From NCBI GenBank assembly GCA_040437565.1, contig JBDOQK010000010.1:248001-312000 (forward strand): DNA of 64,000 nt. The letters run 5' to 3'. The DNA is from Albugo candida (taxonomy: Eukaryota; Oomycota; Peronosporomycetes; Albuginales). The translations under genes and the position numbers were made by a program. The notes under the pieces were generated by a model that made no database searches, was not told the origin of the DNA, and worked only from the letters and a program-made list of their open reading frames with translations. This document shows positions 21,962 to 32,916 of the stretch, piece by piece; the first letter of the stretch is position 1; each line of letters starts with the position of its first letter.

Positions 21962-24141
21962 TCAGGCCGCTATTCCACCAAGATTTGTCTTAGTAATGGA
22001 GGGTTCGGAGTATGTTGGCTTCGGAGAACAAGGTCGCTGTTGACGAGAACACGCCAAACTCTTCATATGTACACCGTTGTCGTCTTTCGATCTTTCCAGC
22101 CGCATGTTCCGAGCCAATAGGGCCGAATGGCTCGCTAGCTTTTGATGGGCAACAGAGAGTTGTTGGAAAATTCTTGCTTGTTTTTCTGCTCGTTCAAGTT
22201 TCACCTCCATTGTCTTCTCTTGCACTTTATCGATCAAGTAGCGAAATGCGACGACAAACCAATCGCGGACGGCTTCCGATTGCGTTTCCAAATCGAGTGT
22301 CCGAGAATTTGTAATGAGAGAAAAGCAGCGAGAAGGATTGATATCCGCATGTGACAGGAATCGACGAGTAGCAATGGAACGAGCGAATACGTCCGTGCTA
22401 CTTCCCAAACGAATTGCTTCGATCTCATTGATGCGAACGATTTCATTGCTTCGACCGAGCCAAGAAATCTCCCCAAAACGATTCACAAACAGTTTGGTCT
22501 TNNNNNNNNNNNNNNNNNNNNNNNNNNNNNNNNNNNNNNNNNNNNNNNNNNNNNNNNNNNNNNNNNNNNNNNNNNNNNNNNNNNNNNNNNNNNNNNNNNN
22601 NAATCGAGTGTCCGAGAATTTGTAATGAGAGAAAAGCAGCGAGAAGGATTGATATCCGCATGTGACAGGAATCGACGAGTAGCAATGGAACGAGCGAATA
22701 CGTCCGTGCTACTTCCCAAACGAATTGCTTCGATCTCATTGATGCGAACGATTTCATTGCTTCGACCGAGCCAAGAAATCTCCCCAAAACGATTCACAAA
22801 CAGTTTGGTCTTATGTGCTTTTCCCTTTCGTCCGTGCTTCCACACAGGAACGGTCGACATTCGCTGAATGATATTACTTTCTACCTGTTTGGCAGCTTGT
22901 TCAGTGTGCATTTGACTCCATTCCATTAAAAATGCGATACTCTTCAAAAGCCATTCCCGTTCTTCTGTCGTGTTGGTAGCAATATCCAGCGTTCGATGCT
23001 CAGCGATGATCGAAAGTGTGCATGCGACATCCTGAGATTCGAGAGTTCCTTTCTGGAGCGCACGGGCTAATATCTGGGTGGTACCAGTAGTTTCGATCGA
23101 TCGAATGGATGAAAATGATATTTGCTTTCGCTTTTTTCGACCACGAATGTGCTTCGTTGTATTGTCGTTCCCACGCGCTTCTTTTGGTCCACGTTTCGAC
23201 ATCCACTTGAGACCATGTCCACCGCTGGTGAGAAACAATTGCGTCACATGAGGTCGACCTTTTCGTCCATATTTCAGGACTCGGATCCCCGATATACACT
23301 GGATGGCCAATTGATAGTTGACCATCTGCTTGTGAATGTGTTGACGCTCGCGCTGTCTAGTCGACGATCGATCTAGCACTTCGCGTTGTACATACGCTAA
23401 GACCGCAAACTGGAGACTGATGGCTTCATTCCAGTAATAAGGACGCAGTTTCTGGCTATTGTGTATAATTTGTAGAAAATATGGAGCCCATTTAGTGGAA
23501 TAAATAGCAAATTGAAATTGGCGAATGTATTGTCGAATGTATAGTTGAGCGATACGTTTGTGACTAGGCTCGATACTGCAAATCGTACGAGCGTCTGGCG
23601 ATAAATCACCAATGAACGACACGAAGTAACACGATTGAGTGGCAATTGTGTGCGATAACAAAGGGGATACCGGTGTAATGAGCTCATCCTGGATGTCTCC
23701 ATTGAAAGAGTCCCGCCAAGGCCCTATGCCGGACACATGACGAGAGGATAGACCACGCTTGGACCGAACTGAAATGGCACCAATCGATGCATCATTTTGT
23801 ATAGCTGAAATCGCCTCTTGTTCATGGGTTAGTGGGTTTCGTGTGGTCGACCACAACGTGTGTTTGTGTCGTGGTGATGGAAACGCACTTTTTGGCTTAC
23901 TTAACACTGATATCAAATCACGCGATAACTGACGAAAACCAGATGACGAAGTGTCAGAACCCACCTGGCCGTGTGATCGGTTCAAACGAAGCGGTGATTT
24001 GCAATTACTTTTCATCTGCAGTTTAGAAGCGATTCGTTGTCGATACTGCCTTCTTCGTGATAAAATCGGTTCGTCGAGTATTGGAGATTGCGATTTAGCG
24101 GTGAGATCGGACACGTGCGAATCCTTATAATGAGTACTCAT
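21962..24141 (-). CDS. Protein with two PH-like domains
   Basis: A single minus-strand frame broken only by the 100-N gap at 22502-22601, whose flanks duplicate 211 bp. Without that artefact the protein has 622 residues. The N-terminal third is Ser/Arg rich and probably disordered, then a helical region follows. Two similar modules come next. The first has GIRVLKYGRKGRPHVTQLFL and ends in EEREWLLKSIAFLMEW. The second has VPVWKHGRKGKAHKTKLFVN and ends in EAVRDWFVVAFRYLID. The KYGRKG-x-HxxxLFL start and closing Trp helix match PH domains of the phospholipase C type, which bind phosphoinositides. No catalytic PLC X/Y domain is present. The end is a short coiled coil. It is probably a membrane-recruited adaptor. 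The start is set at MSTHYKDS; an in-frame ATG 84 bp further upstream (24225) is possible. Confidence 0.72.
22502..22601. other. Assembly gap (100 N) with 211 bp duplicated flanks
   Basis: Bases 22291-22501 equal 22602-22812 exactly (offset 311), inside the second PH-like module of the minus-strand gene. Confidence 0.95.
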
Positions 24142-24461
24142 TGCGATAAACTTCCAAAGGAAATCGAGTCGATGAACAGTCAAGAGCTGATAGTATGTAT
24201 GTAAATTGAATACTGTGAGTTGCAAAGCTGTGAAAAATACACGCTTGGACTATATTTGACACATGCGACGGTGTAGGATATAACTGAAAACATAAGCATA
24301 AGAATTGTACCCTTGTAGATGATTGAAAGATATGCGAGCTTGAGACTTAATAGTAGGTTCGGAACACATCCATTCGGACGCCTGTCACTCATCTGCACGC
24401 CTGTCATCCGCTGCTCATCTAGAAGCTTATCCCGCGTCTTTGTTTTTATTAAGGGCAAGGC
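24142..24461. other. Bidirectional promoter region
   Basis: A 320 bp spacer between the start of the double-PH gene (-) and that of glucosidase I (+). It presumably contains both promoters. No other feature was seen. Confidence 0.5.
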
Positions 24462-27400
24462 ATGTCGCATATCACATGGTTTCAAAGCGTCATTGTTGGG
24501 TCGATAGTCCTTTTCATTGCGCTTTTTCTGAATAATAGCGACCTGATCTCTCACTTGACCAGAAAAACGAAGATAATAGAATCCCTTATTGTAAATTTTG
24601 GACAGGAGCAGTATCTTACCCTATTCAACACTCTTGTTCCCAGTCCCTCTTTCAATGACTCGATTCGATGGGGAACCTTCCAAGCCGGAATGTACTTCGG
24701 TATACGCTCACGAACGCATCCTTATCATGTCAACGCAGGATTGCTGTGGACCTGCTCGGAAAAAAGATGCTCGGATCTTCTTCGCCATTGGAGTCAACAA
24801 GACGATCGACTCCGAAAGTATGGGTGGCTTCACCACGATGGACGAACTTTCGGATACCAGAAGATCGAAGACCAGTTTGGTAAATACAATCTTCAAACAC
24901 AATATGTCAACTTGCTTTCAACAGTAAAACAAGATCGTTTGATGCATTTATTCAGCAATCAATTTAAGCTGGTATCCCGTGATAGATCATTCACACGGAA
25001 GAGTAAATACGTTTCCTTATTTTATTACATCGACTTGAGCTGTGGCGATGATGGACTTTCACATTCATGTCGAGATGCTTTGTTACGATCGGATAAAAAC
25101 ATATTTGAAATCGAAAATAATAAGGCTACAAAGTGTATTACAAATGAGAAGAATGAAGAATGTTTGTATCAGCATATGACAACTTCAACTTCAAAAAGTT
25201 CAACTAATGATGCTCTCCGACAGACGTTTCCGTCAACTTTCTCTGCCCGGGTCGAAGCGCGCGTAAACAATCGAATCGGAAGCGTAAAGAGCTTTGACCT
25301 TCGATTTCAGGGATTTGCAGGCGCTAATGTCGTGCTTGTGAAAGAAAAGATAGCGACACAGCGAATCTCCAGTGCTGCTTTCCACAATAAAGAAGATATA
25401 GAGAACGAAGATGATCTTATAGAATGGGAGACTCGCATGGAAGAGGAGCAATCAGCGATTATCGACAATGCAGATTTGATCTATCTAGACAATACTATAG
25501 AGAGTAAGTCTTTGCTTGTGGTCTTCCAGGTCTTTGTAGAGCTGGCAAATGAAAACGCAATTCTGGAGGAGGATGACGTTGTAATGGACGTCGTTTTCAT
25601 GGAGAAGAAACTGGAAAATGACGAGGAAAGAGATGAAGATAATACAAAATCAATTTCAAAAGAACAAGTAAAAGAGTGGCAACAGCGATTGAAGTCTACG
25701 AATTCTATCAAATCGACTTTAGTAAAAGCCGCTGATGTGAAGCGAAGTGTCTTCGAGCGCCAATTTGAATCAACTTTTCAACTTTCTAATGAAAATGAGT
25801 GGAACACATCACATTTGCAGTTTGCTAAAGCGGCATTCAGCAATCTGATTGGCGGTCTGAGTTATTTCTATGGCAGTGCTGTGATAAAAACGCTGGATGG
25901 TGAAGATCGTACAATTGGAACACGCACGAGCAAGCCTATGGCACTATTTTCTGCCACTCCTTCAAGATCTTTTTTCCCTCGGGGCTTTTTGTGGGATGAA
26001 GGATTTCATCAGCTGGGCATTTTACCATTTGATCCAGAGATTACAGAACAAGTGATTTTGCATTGGCTCGGCGCCATGCTCGAAAGCGGATATATTCCCC
26101 GTGAAATGATACTGGGAAAAGTTGCATCAGCACGTGTACCTGAAGAATTTCTTGTCCAAAATCCGACTCATGCGAACCCCCCAAGTTTTTTGTTATGCCT
26201 GGAAAAGTATCTCAATATGAAGAACGTATCTAAAGAGAAGAGAAAAGCATTCATGCAACGGACGTTTCCATCGCTCAACACTTGGTATGAATGGTTTCTC
26301 GCTTCGCAGCAGGTTAGCCACGTTGTTAAAGATGATAATCAGCAAATGGATTCTCCCGAGATCAAAATGCATGCTACGGCACCACGAACAGAAGAAGCAA
26401 AGCTGTCGCGAGAGCGCATTCTGCATGGTTTTCAGTGGCGCGGACGTGATCCCTTGGATGATAGACTAAACCCTATAACACTCGCGTCTGGCTTTGATGA
26501 TTATCCCCGTGCATCCTCACCATCAAAAGAAGAGCTACATGTCGATCTTCTTTGCTGGATGATTCGATTTAGTTCAATTATGGCTCGTATCGCCAAATTT
26601 ATCGGGCAAAAAGACGGGGTTGTTCAGAAATTCGTACACCAAGAAGTCAAGTTTATGGAGACGTTGAATATTGTTCATTGGAATGATAGTTTGCAGACTT
26701 ATTCTGACATTGGGATGCATAGCACAGACGGTGTTGTGACAAAGATGCGTGTGGCTCGCTGTCGAGATGAAAATGGTCAAGTGATCGATGTACTGGAGTC
26801 AGAAAGTCTGTGCCCCACTTCGCATCCAGACTTCCTATTCTATCTGGGAGACGGACATGGAGGTTTCGAGACAAGATATGTCTATGTTCCCGGAGTGGTA
26901 TGTCTTCCCAATACATTCAGAAAGTGTATGACGCTCTTTTGTAGATACGATTACAGCATGTACATCACATCGGTTATGTCTCCATTTTCCCGCTCATCTT
27001 ACGGATTCTACCGGCCGATGCACCTCAGCTAGAGGCACTTTTACTGTCAATCCGTGATCCTGCTCATTTATGGACGCCGTATGGAATTCGCTCTCTATCG
27101 ACTCGCGACCCGTTTTTCGAAGTTGGCAATCGACCCAATGACAAACCGTACTGGCGCGGAGCTATCTGGATCAACATTAATTATCTAGCATTGGATGCCT
27201 TGATGTATTATAGCAAGCAAGACGGTCCGTATCAACAAGCGCTCAAAGATGTAAGTTGCACTGAGTGTAGCTTTTATTTATCTGATTCGCATTAATTTCT
27301 TGTTGTAGACGTATACTGAATTACGGCAAAACGTTATTACCAACATTCATTCCGAGTATTTGCGAACGGGATATTTCTGGGAACAGTATAATGGAAACTT

Positions 27401-27509
27401 GCGATTGAAGAAATCATTTGGAAGGGGGAGACGCAGTCATCCATTCACCGGCTGGACCGCTCTTATTGCCAATATAATGGCGGAAGTATACATACATAAT
27501 GAGAGATAG
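24462..27509 (+). CDS. Mannosyl-oligosaccharide glucosidase (glucosidase I, GH63)
   Basis: Exons 24462-26897, 26945-27250 and 27309-27509 (introns 47 and 58 nt) give 980 residues. It should remove the outermost alpha-1,2-glucose from the Glc3Man9GlcNAc2 glycan on new glycoproteins in the ER lumen, the first trimming step before the calnexin cycle. An N-terminal signal anchor (QSVIVGSIVLFIALFL) makes it a type II membrane protein, as in the family. The N-terminal domain has WGTFQAGMYFGIRSRT and YGWLHHDGRTFG. The catalytic (alpha/alpha)6 barrel has PSRSFFPRGFLWDEGFHQL with its conserved Asp-Glu, PREMILGKVASARVPEEF, HIGYVSIFPLILRILPAD, and PYWRGAIWINVNYLAL-type residues. Exon 3 has GYFWEQYN and HPFTGWTALI, the second catalytic region. 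Length and motif order are normal, so it looks intact. Confidence 0.95.
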
Positions 27510-27932
27510 TGTATATTTTGCTTGGAAGCATGCAAAATTTTAGGAATGTTGTCACGTTNNNNNNNNNNNNNNNNNNNNNNNNNNNNNNNNNNNNNNNNNN
27601 NNNNNNNNNNNNNNNNNNNNNNNNNNNNNNNNNNNNNNNNNNNNNNNNNNNNNNNNNNCGTTTTCTAGCGTACCAGACAATTTCAGTTACTTGTTATCCA
27701 GCCCGTTTTAAGGTCCTACAAGTGGACTCCCTAACAACAGAGGGTTAAAACGTTTTGGTGCTTTTCTCGGTGGGATCTCAATCAAGCTGAAATTGGAGCA
27801 AACGAACCACGTTTTCCACTCATTGTGGGAAAAGACAGTAGAGTAAATAAAGGTGGTACAAGGTATTTAATTTACCACAAACATTAAAGTTGTGACGGGA
27901 ATAAAAAGATAATATACACAAAGGAGACAAGT
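27510..27932. other. Intergenic spacer with assembly gap
   Basis: The spacer between glucosidase I and the kinase fusion gene, both on the plus strand. It contains a 100-N gap at 27559-27658 whose flanks share only about 4 bp, so real sequence may be missing here. Nothing else was recognised. Confidence 0.6.
27559..27658. other. Assembly gap (100 N)
   Basis: No long flanking overlap is seen (only CGTT), so the true gap size is unknown. Confidence 0.95.
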
Positions 27933-30900
27933 ATGAGTTTGGATCAGATGGAATCAGATGAAATAAATGTTCAAGTAACATCACCCACATCATTGGCACG
28001 TCGAACTTCCTTGCCCCGATCCTCATCAGTCGGTCAAAATGAGAGGCAGTCTTTGTCACGTTCCTTTCATTTTCCATCGTCTCGCATGAGCAAGATATCT
28101 CATAAACGAAAAAGCAGTGCCAGCGAATTGGCGGTCACACCCAGCATGGGACATTGTCCCAATACCAATAGTTCTCAAGAATCAAATTCATTCGATTCAT
28201 CCGATGATACAAAAGAAGACAGTAAGTTGGATACATCTGAACTTTCCGGACCAAGTGATGTCACACAAAGTACCAAATCTATCGAACAAGGCAATCTCGC
28301 TCCTGACATGCCCCAACTCTCACCTGAAAAAGCAATCGAATCCACTCAATCACTTAGTCCTTCTGCAATTGGATCAAATACTCAAAACTCGCAACCAGTA
28401 ACAGCTAATACCCTCAGTCTCTCCAGTTCCAATAATTTTGCAAATTCAGGTGGTATTAGTAGTTTTTCAAGCAGCACGGTATCTTTCACAAAAAAACACC
28501 TTCGACGAAGTTTACTTCGCGAAACGTTTTCCTCGCTAACTCGTGAGAAAGAAACTTGTGCCCCGATCCCTGAGTCGTCTTCCACTGAGATTACGTATGA
28601 AGGTTATTTAACAAAACGAGGTCACGTATTTACCAATTGGAAGACACGTTTTTTTGTACTCTCCGGAAATGTATTGGAATATTACTCTAGTGAGGAGAAA
28701 ACCAAACGGTACGGCTCTGTCGTTGTCGCAAAAGTAGCTCCATGGTCTGGTGAAGCGCACGGATTCATGTTTTATACAACCAAACAAATTCCATACTATG
28801 TGTACGCAGCTTCCGAAGCTGAGAAAACGAAGTGGCTTCGTGCGCTACGTGAATTTTACGTGGAACCTGATGAAGTGACTTGTGAGGGTTACCTCACTCG
28901 TCGCGACCATCTCGTCCCAAGTCAACGAGTGTGTTATTACGTACTTAGTGGCACTTATCTACGTCATTATGCGGATCAACAAGCGTACCGTGACAATGAT
29001 TCCGCTATGGCTGAGGTTGAAATCCGATCTATTGCCGCGTGGGACGCTGAAGTAAATGGCCTTATGTTTAAAACAATGACTGGAAACGTATTTTACGCGT
29101 CCACAGAGACCGAAAGCGAACGACAACGTTGGGTGTCCAATCACAGTAACACAACCACCTCAAACACTGTGGAACCGGTTGCATGTGCAGGTTACCTGAC
29201 AAAACAAGGTCATAAGCGCAAAAGTTGGAAAAAACGGTATTTTATTTTACGAGGAAACATAATATCATATTATCAAGATTACGATTTGGCCAATAACGCG
29301 AAAGGAAAAGCATTAGCTGAAGTACAAGTGGAAGATGTACAAAAGTGGGACGGTGAAGCATTTGGGTTTATGTTTATGACCACTGAGCAAGTACCATATT
29401 ACGTATACGCCGATAATGAGAGAGAACGTAAGAAATGGATGAGTGCATTGAGAAAATTGAGTACACTCGACGAGGATACAGAAGTGGAGAAGAAACGGTG
29501 CTCTAATTGTCAGGCTGTCTTAACAGGATCCCGATTTTGTGGAGCGTGTGGGTTTAATTTACGTGGCACAGTGGGCGAACGGTCCAAGAATTCGAACCGG
29601 ACCGAGTATGGAATGAATAATGACGAAATGGATGAGAAAGACGAAGCTGATCAATGTGATGAAGATACTGGTTTCGATGAATTGGAAGCTCTTTCTGAAG
29701 GTGCACGGACGTTACTTCTCGCTGTGATGCAAACGCCTGATGGAGTCGATGTTGGAGATAAAGATGGAGCATTTCCAAGTCGATTAACTGTTGGCGGGAA
29801 AGCATTGACACGTCAATTCCCTGAAGTGAATTCCGATGATACAATGAAAGAAAGCCTGGAAGAGGAATTACGATCAATAATGGCCGAGATTCCATTGGAG
29901 GAAAGCGAACAAGATCAAGAAGAAATGAAGCGATCAGAAGATTCTATCGATAAAAACAGCGATCGATACGATTTGAAGCCTTCTTTAGAGTCAGACAAAG
30001 GCTTTTCAATTGCTTCAAACGTTTGTGATTCTCCGCGAAAAATTATCAAAATGGAGCCAAATTTCGATATTGTGGAAACAAATGATACAACTGACAAAAG
30101 TTTCCGATCGTTTGGTGAGTCTGATGAAGAAAAGAAGGAAATCGATGTGTTTGTGGAACGAAGAACAAGTGTTCCTGTCAATCGATCAAAAATGATGAAT
30201 ATGGGTCCAATGGGTCGACGAAGAACGCTTCATTCTCTGGCAATGGAATCGTCCAGTGACGAGGAAGATGATCTTGATAATGAGAAGACTGTAAAAGAAA
30301 AAGAGCATTCACCTGAACGAAAAGACTCGCAAGGTTCCTCGGATCTTGAGCTCGATACTCGTGGAATTGCCGCGTGGGATGAACCCAACGATGAAGAACG
30401 CAAAGGAAAAGAAACAAACATAGTGACAGAAGGAAGACCGCCATCTGCCAAAGCGAATGATCTTTGTCACTATATGGAACGCGAGTTGGACTTTACACCG
30501 CTTTTTGTTCCGTCTTCCGATTCTCCCATTCGATGTCGCTTGTACAGTTCCATGGCGTATGCGACTGCCAAACGTGTCATTCTCTTTCTCTCCGACTCGG
30601 GTCCCCTTGGCTTATGGCGTCAGGACCCAACGAATCAGATCGTATCGACGCGACATCCATGGTCAATGGCGCATTATCTTAGTCGAGCGCAAGAGGAAGG
30701 CTACGGTGTACTTTTATGCAATCCATTTTCGAATACTGCCGTTGTGTATGAAGCCGGAGGATTCGAACGCACAGTTCCAATTCCAAATTCAGGCTCTCCA
30801 AAGGAACACGTTTTATTTGTATGGAATCAATTTGCTGTCAAATGCAAAGGAGAAATCAATGTGATCGCATATGCGCGTGGAGGTGCATTAGTGAAATCGA

Positions 30901-32578
30901 TTTTGGAGTCGTATGAAGTCGAAGCACGTGATAAAATCCATCGTATCGTATTTATCGATTCCAAGCACACAATTGATGGAAATGAGAGTCCAAGTGTTTT
31001 GGAGTTGCTTGGACGTCGATCGATCAATTGGGAAGCATCCTTTGAGCCGCTTGGAGCACAGATTGTTGATTCACAAGCTCGTGTTGGCTGTGTGTGTCTA
31101 TCGACTGGACACATGCCACAACATGGAATGGAATTTGAAGCTGCTTCTCTTCAAAAGGCAGAAGACGCAGCATTTGCTTTTGTAAATGCGAATCCAGATC
31201 GACCAGGAATGACAGCTGTGGTCAAACATGTGAGAGCAACTCTTCGAAAGCGAAAAATGACAACTACAGCGAATCCAACGACCCGAAAATCAAATATTTT
31301 GGTGCTTGGAGAGACAGAAATCGATGAGTCGAGTGATACTTCAGCTACTGAAGTCGAAACAATTGAAGTTGCAGTCAATGAGAAGAGCAAAGACAAACCA
31401 CCAGCGCCATATTACCTTCCAAAACCCACAAAACCACGAAATGTGACGAGCAATACCGTAAGCGATCAAACACCAAAGTCGCTTATGTCTATGAAAGACT
31501 TTGAATTACTTCGTGTTGTGGGTCAAGGCGGCTTTGGCAAAGTGTTTTTATGTCGGAAATTGACTCCACCACGTCAAGGCGAGTCATTTGCAATGAAAGT
31601 GCTAAAGAAACAGCATGTGGTGTCCAGTGGATTAGTGAATACAACGATGGCAGAACGAAAGATTCTCACTGAAATTACACATCCATTTGTTGTGAAGTTG
31701 TATTACGCGTTTCAAAGCGATTCCAAGCTGTATTTAGTGATGGATTATTTGAGTGGAGGCTCTTTAGCATTCCATCTTCGTCGTCGAAGAAAATTCTCAG
31801 AAGATTGGGCTCGATTTTATGCGGCAGAAGTAGCTGCTGCAATGGCACATTTGCATAGTGTGAATATCATTTACCGCGACGCCAAATTGGAAAACGTGTT
31901 GGTCGATCATCAAGGTCACGTACGGATCACTGATTTCGGTCTTTCAAAAGTGGGCGTTTCTGATTTGAAAGGCGCGACGACATTTTGTGGTACAGCCGCA
32001 TACATTGCTCCAGAATTATTAAAAGGACAAGCGTATGGAAAAGCGGCGGATTGGTGGTCATTTGGGATTTTATTGTATGAAATGATTGGAGGGAAGCCGC
32101 CATATTATCATCGGAATCGCGATATTATGTTTCAAACGATCCTCAAGCAAGAATGGGTCACATTTACGCCAAGTTTCTCGGATGAAGCCGTGTCATTGAT
32201 TCGTGGGGTACGTATTTGCATCATTGTGAGTATGCGTTGTGTTCTGATGTGTTGCTGTGTCCTTACGATTAGCTGCTGACAAGAGATCCAATGATGCGAC
32301 TGGGAAGCGGACCGCGTGGAGCCGATGAAGTGTTGACACATCCATTTTTCGATTCAATTGACTGGCCAGCATTGCTCGAAAAGAAGATTCCACCGCCATT
32401 TGATCCCGGTATTGGTAAGTTGGACACGCATTATGCGCCAAGGAATTTGATTGAGATCACAACTCGCGATCGAGAAGCCAGTGTGGTGGTGAAGAACAAG
32501 TTTCATCATAATGATTTTGATGGGTTCAGTTTTGTTGGGAGACCGTCGTCTGTGCCGAAAGAAAAGGTGTTAAAGTGA
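27933..32578 (+). CDS. Triple PH - zinc ribbon - ARB2A-like - AGC protein kinase fusion
   Basis: Two exons (27933-32207, 32273-32578, intron 65 nt) encode 1526 residues. A Ser-rich N-terminus is followed by three PH domains at about residues 218-310, 313-410 and 418-515, the first and third with YEGYLTKRGHVFTNWKTRFF and AGYLTKQGHKRKSWKKRYF starts. A zinc ribbon (CSNCQAVLTGSRFCGACGF) lies at about 523-541, then an acidic linker. Residues about 850-1095 resemble the ARB2A/FAM172 alpha/beta-hydrolase-like domain (EEGYGVLLCNPFSN, PKEHVLFVWNQF, INVIAYARGG), but the usual nucleophile elbow HSYGG is YARGG. From 1187 there is an AGC kinase: GQGGFG loop, AMKVLKK Lys 1222, YRDAKLENVL (Asp 1316), DFG (Asp 1334), CGTAAYIAPE, and a C-tail with hydrophobic motif FDGFSFVG. 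The enzyme should be active and recruited to phosphoinositides. The ARB2A part may be scaffold or RNA-linked. Confidence 0.9.
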
Positions 32579-32916
32579 CGCGTGGAGTGGTATATGGATG
32601 TTGCAATGGACATTGTGGTAGTGGAGTCGTGTGGGGTGTCGATAGGATAGTTGCAAATGTTGTGGGGAATCGTGTCGAAAAAGACATTTGTGCGTGTGGG
32701 AGGACTTGTACCGAGAATGGAAGTGAAATACCGGTATAGGAAGGGAGACGTGATTTACTGTAGGTTGCAAATTGGTTTCAACAGATTTTCGAACGAGTTT
32801 TTATCTTTCTGTTTTCTTTTTTTTAGCTTTTTCTATTTCTTTTGGCTTTTGGCTTTTTGTGATTTGTGTTTGTGATTTATTGGACTTTGAGCTTTTTGGA
32901 TCGAAATCATTCCGTT
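32579..32916. other. Intergenic spacer, T-rich before next gene
   Basis: A 338 bp spacer between the kinase gene and the GH81 gene on the same strand. Bases 32806-32860 are strongly T-rich. It could hold an upstream exon carrying a signal peptide for the GH81 gene, but none could be supported. Confidence 0.5.

Noticed and set aside
24142-24225. N-terminal extension of the double-PH protein to an ATG at 24225
   Set aside because: Possible, but the extra 28 residues have no supporting feature, and the ATG at 24141 has a more typical hydrophilic start.
32866-32916. Upstream extension of the GH81 gene from a GTG at 32866
   Set aside because: No ATG is present and a TGA lies just upstream in frame. 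The first ATG is 32917.
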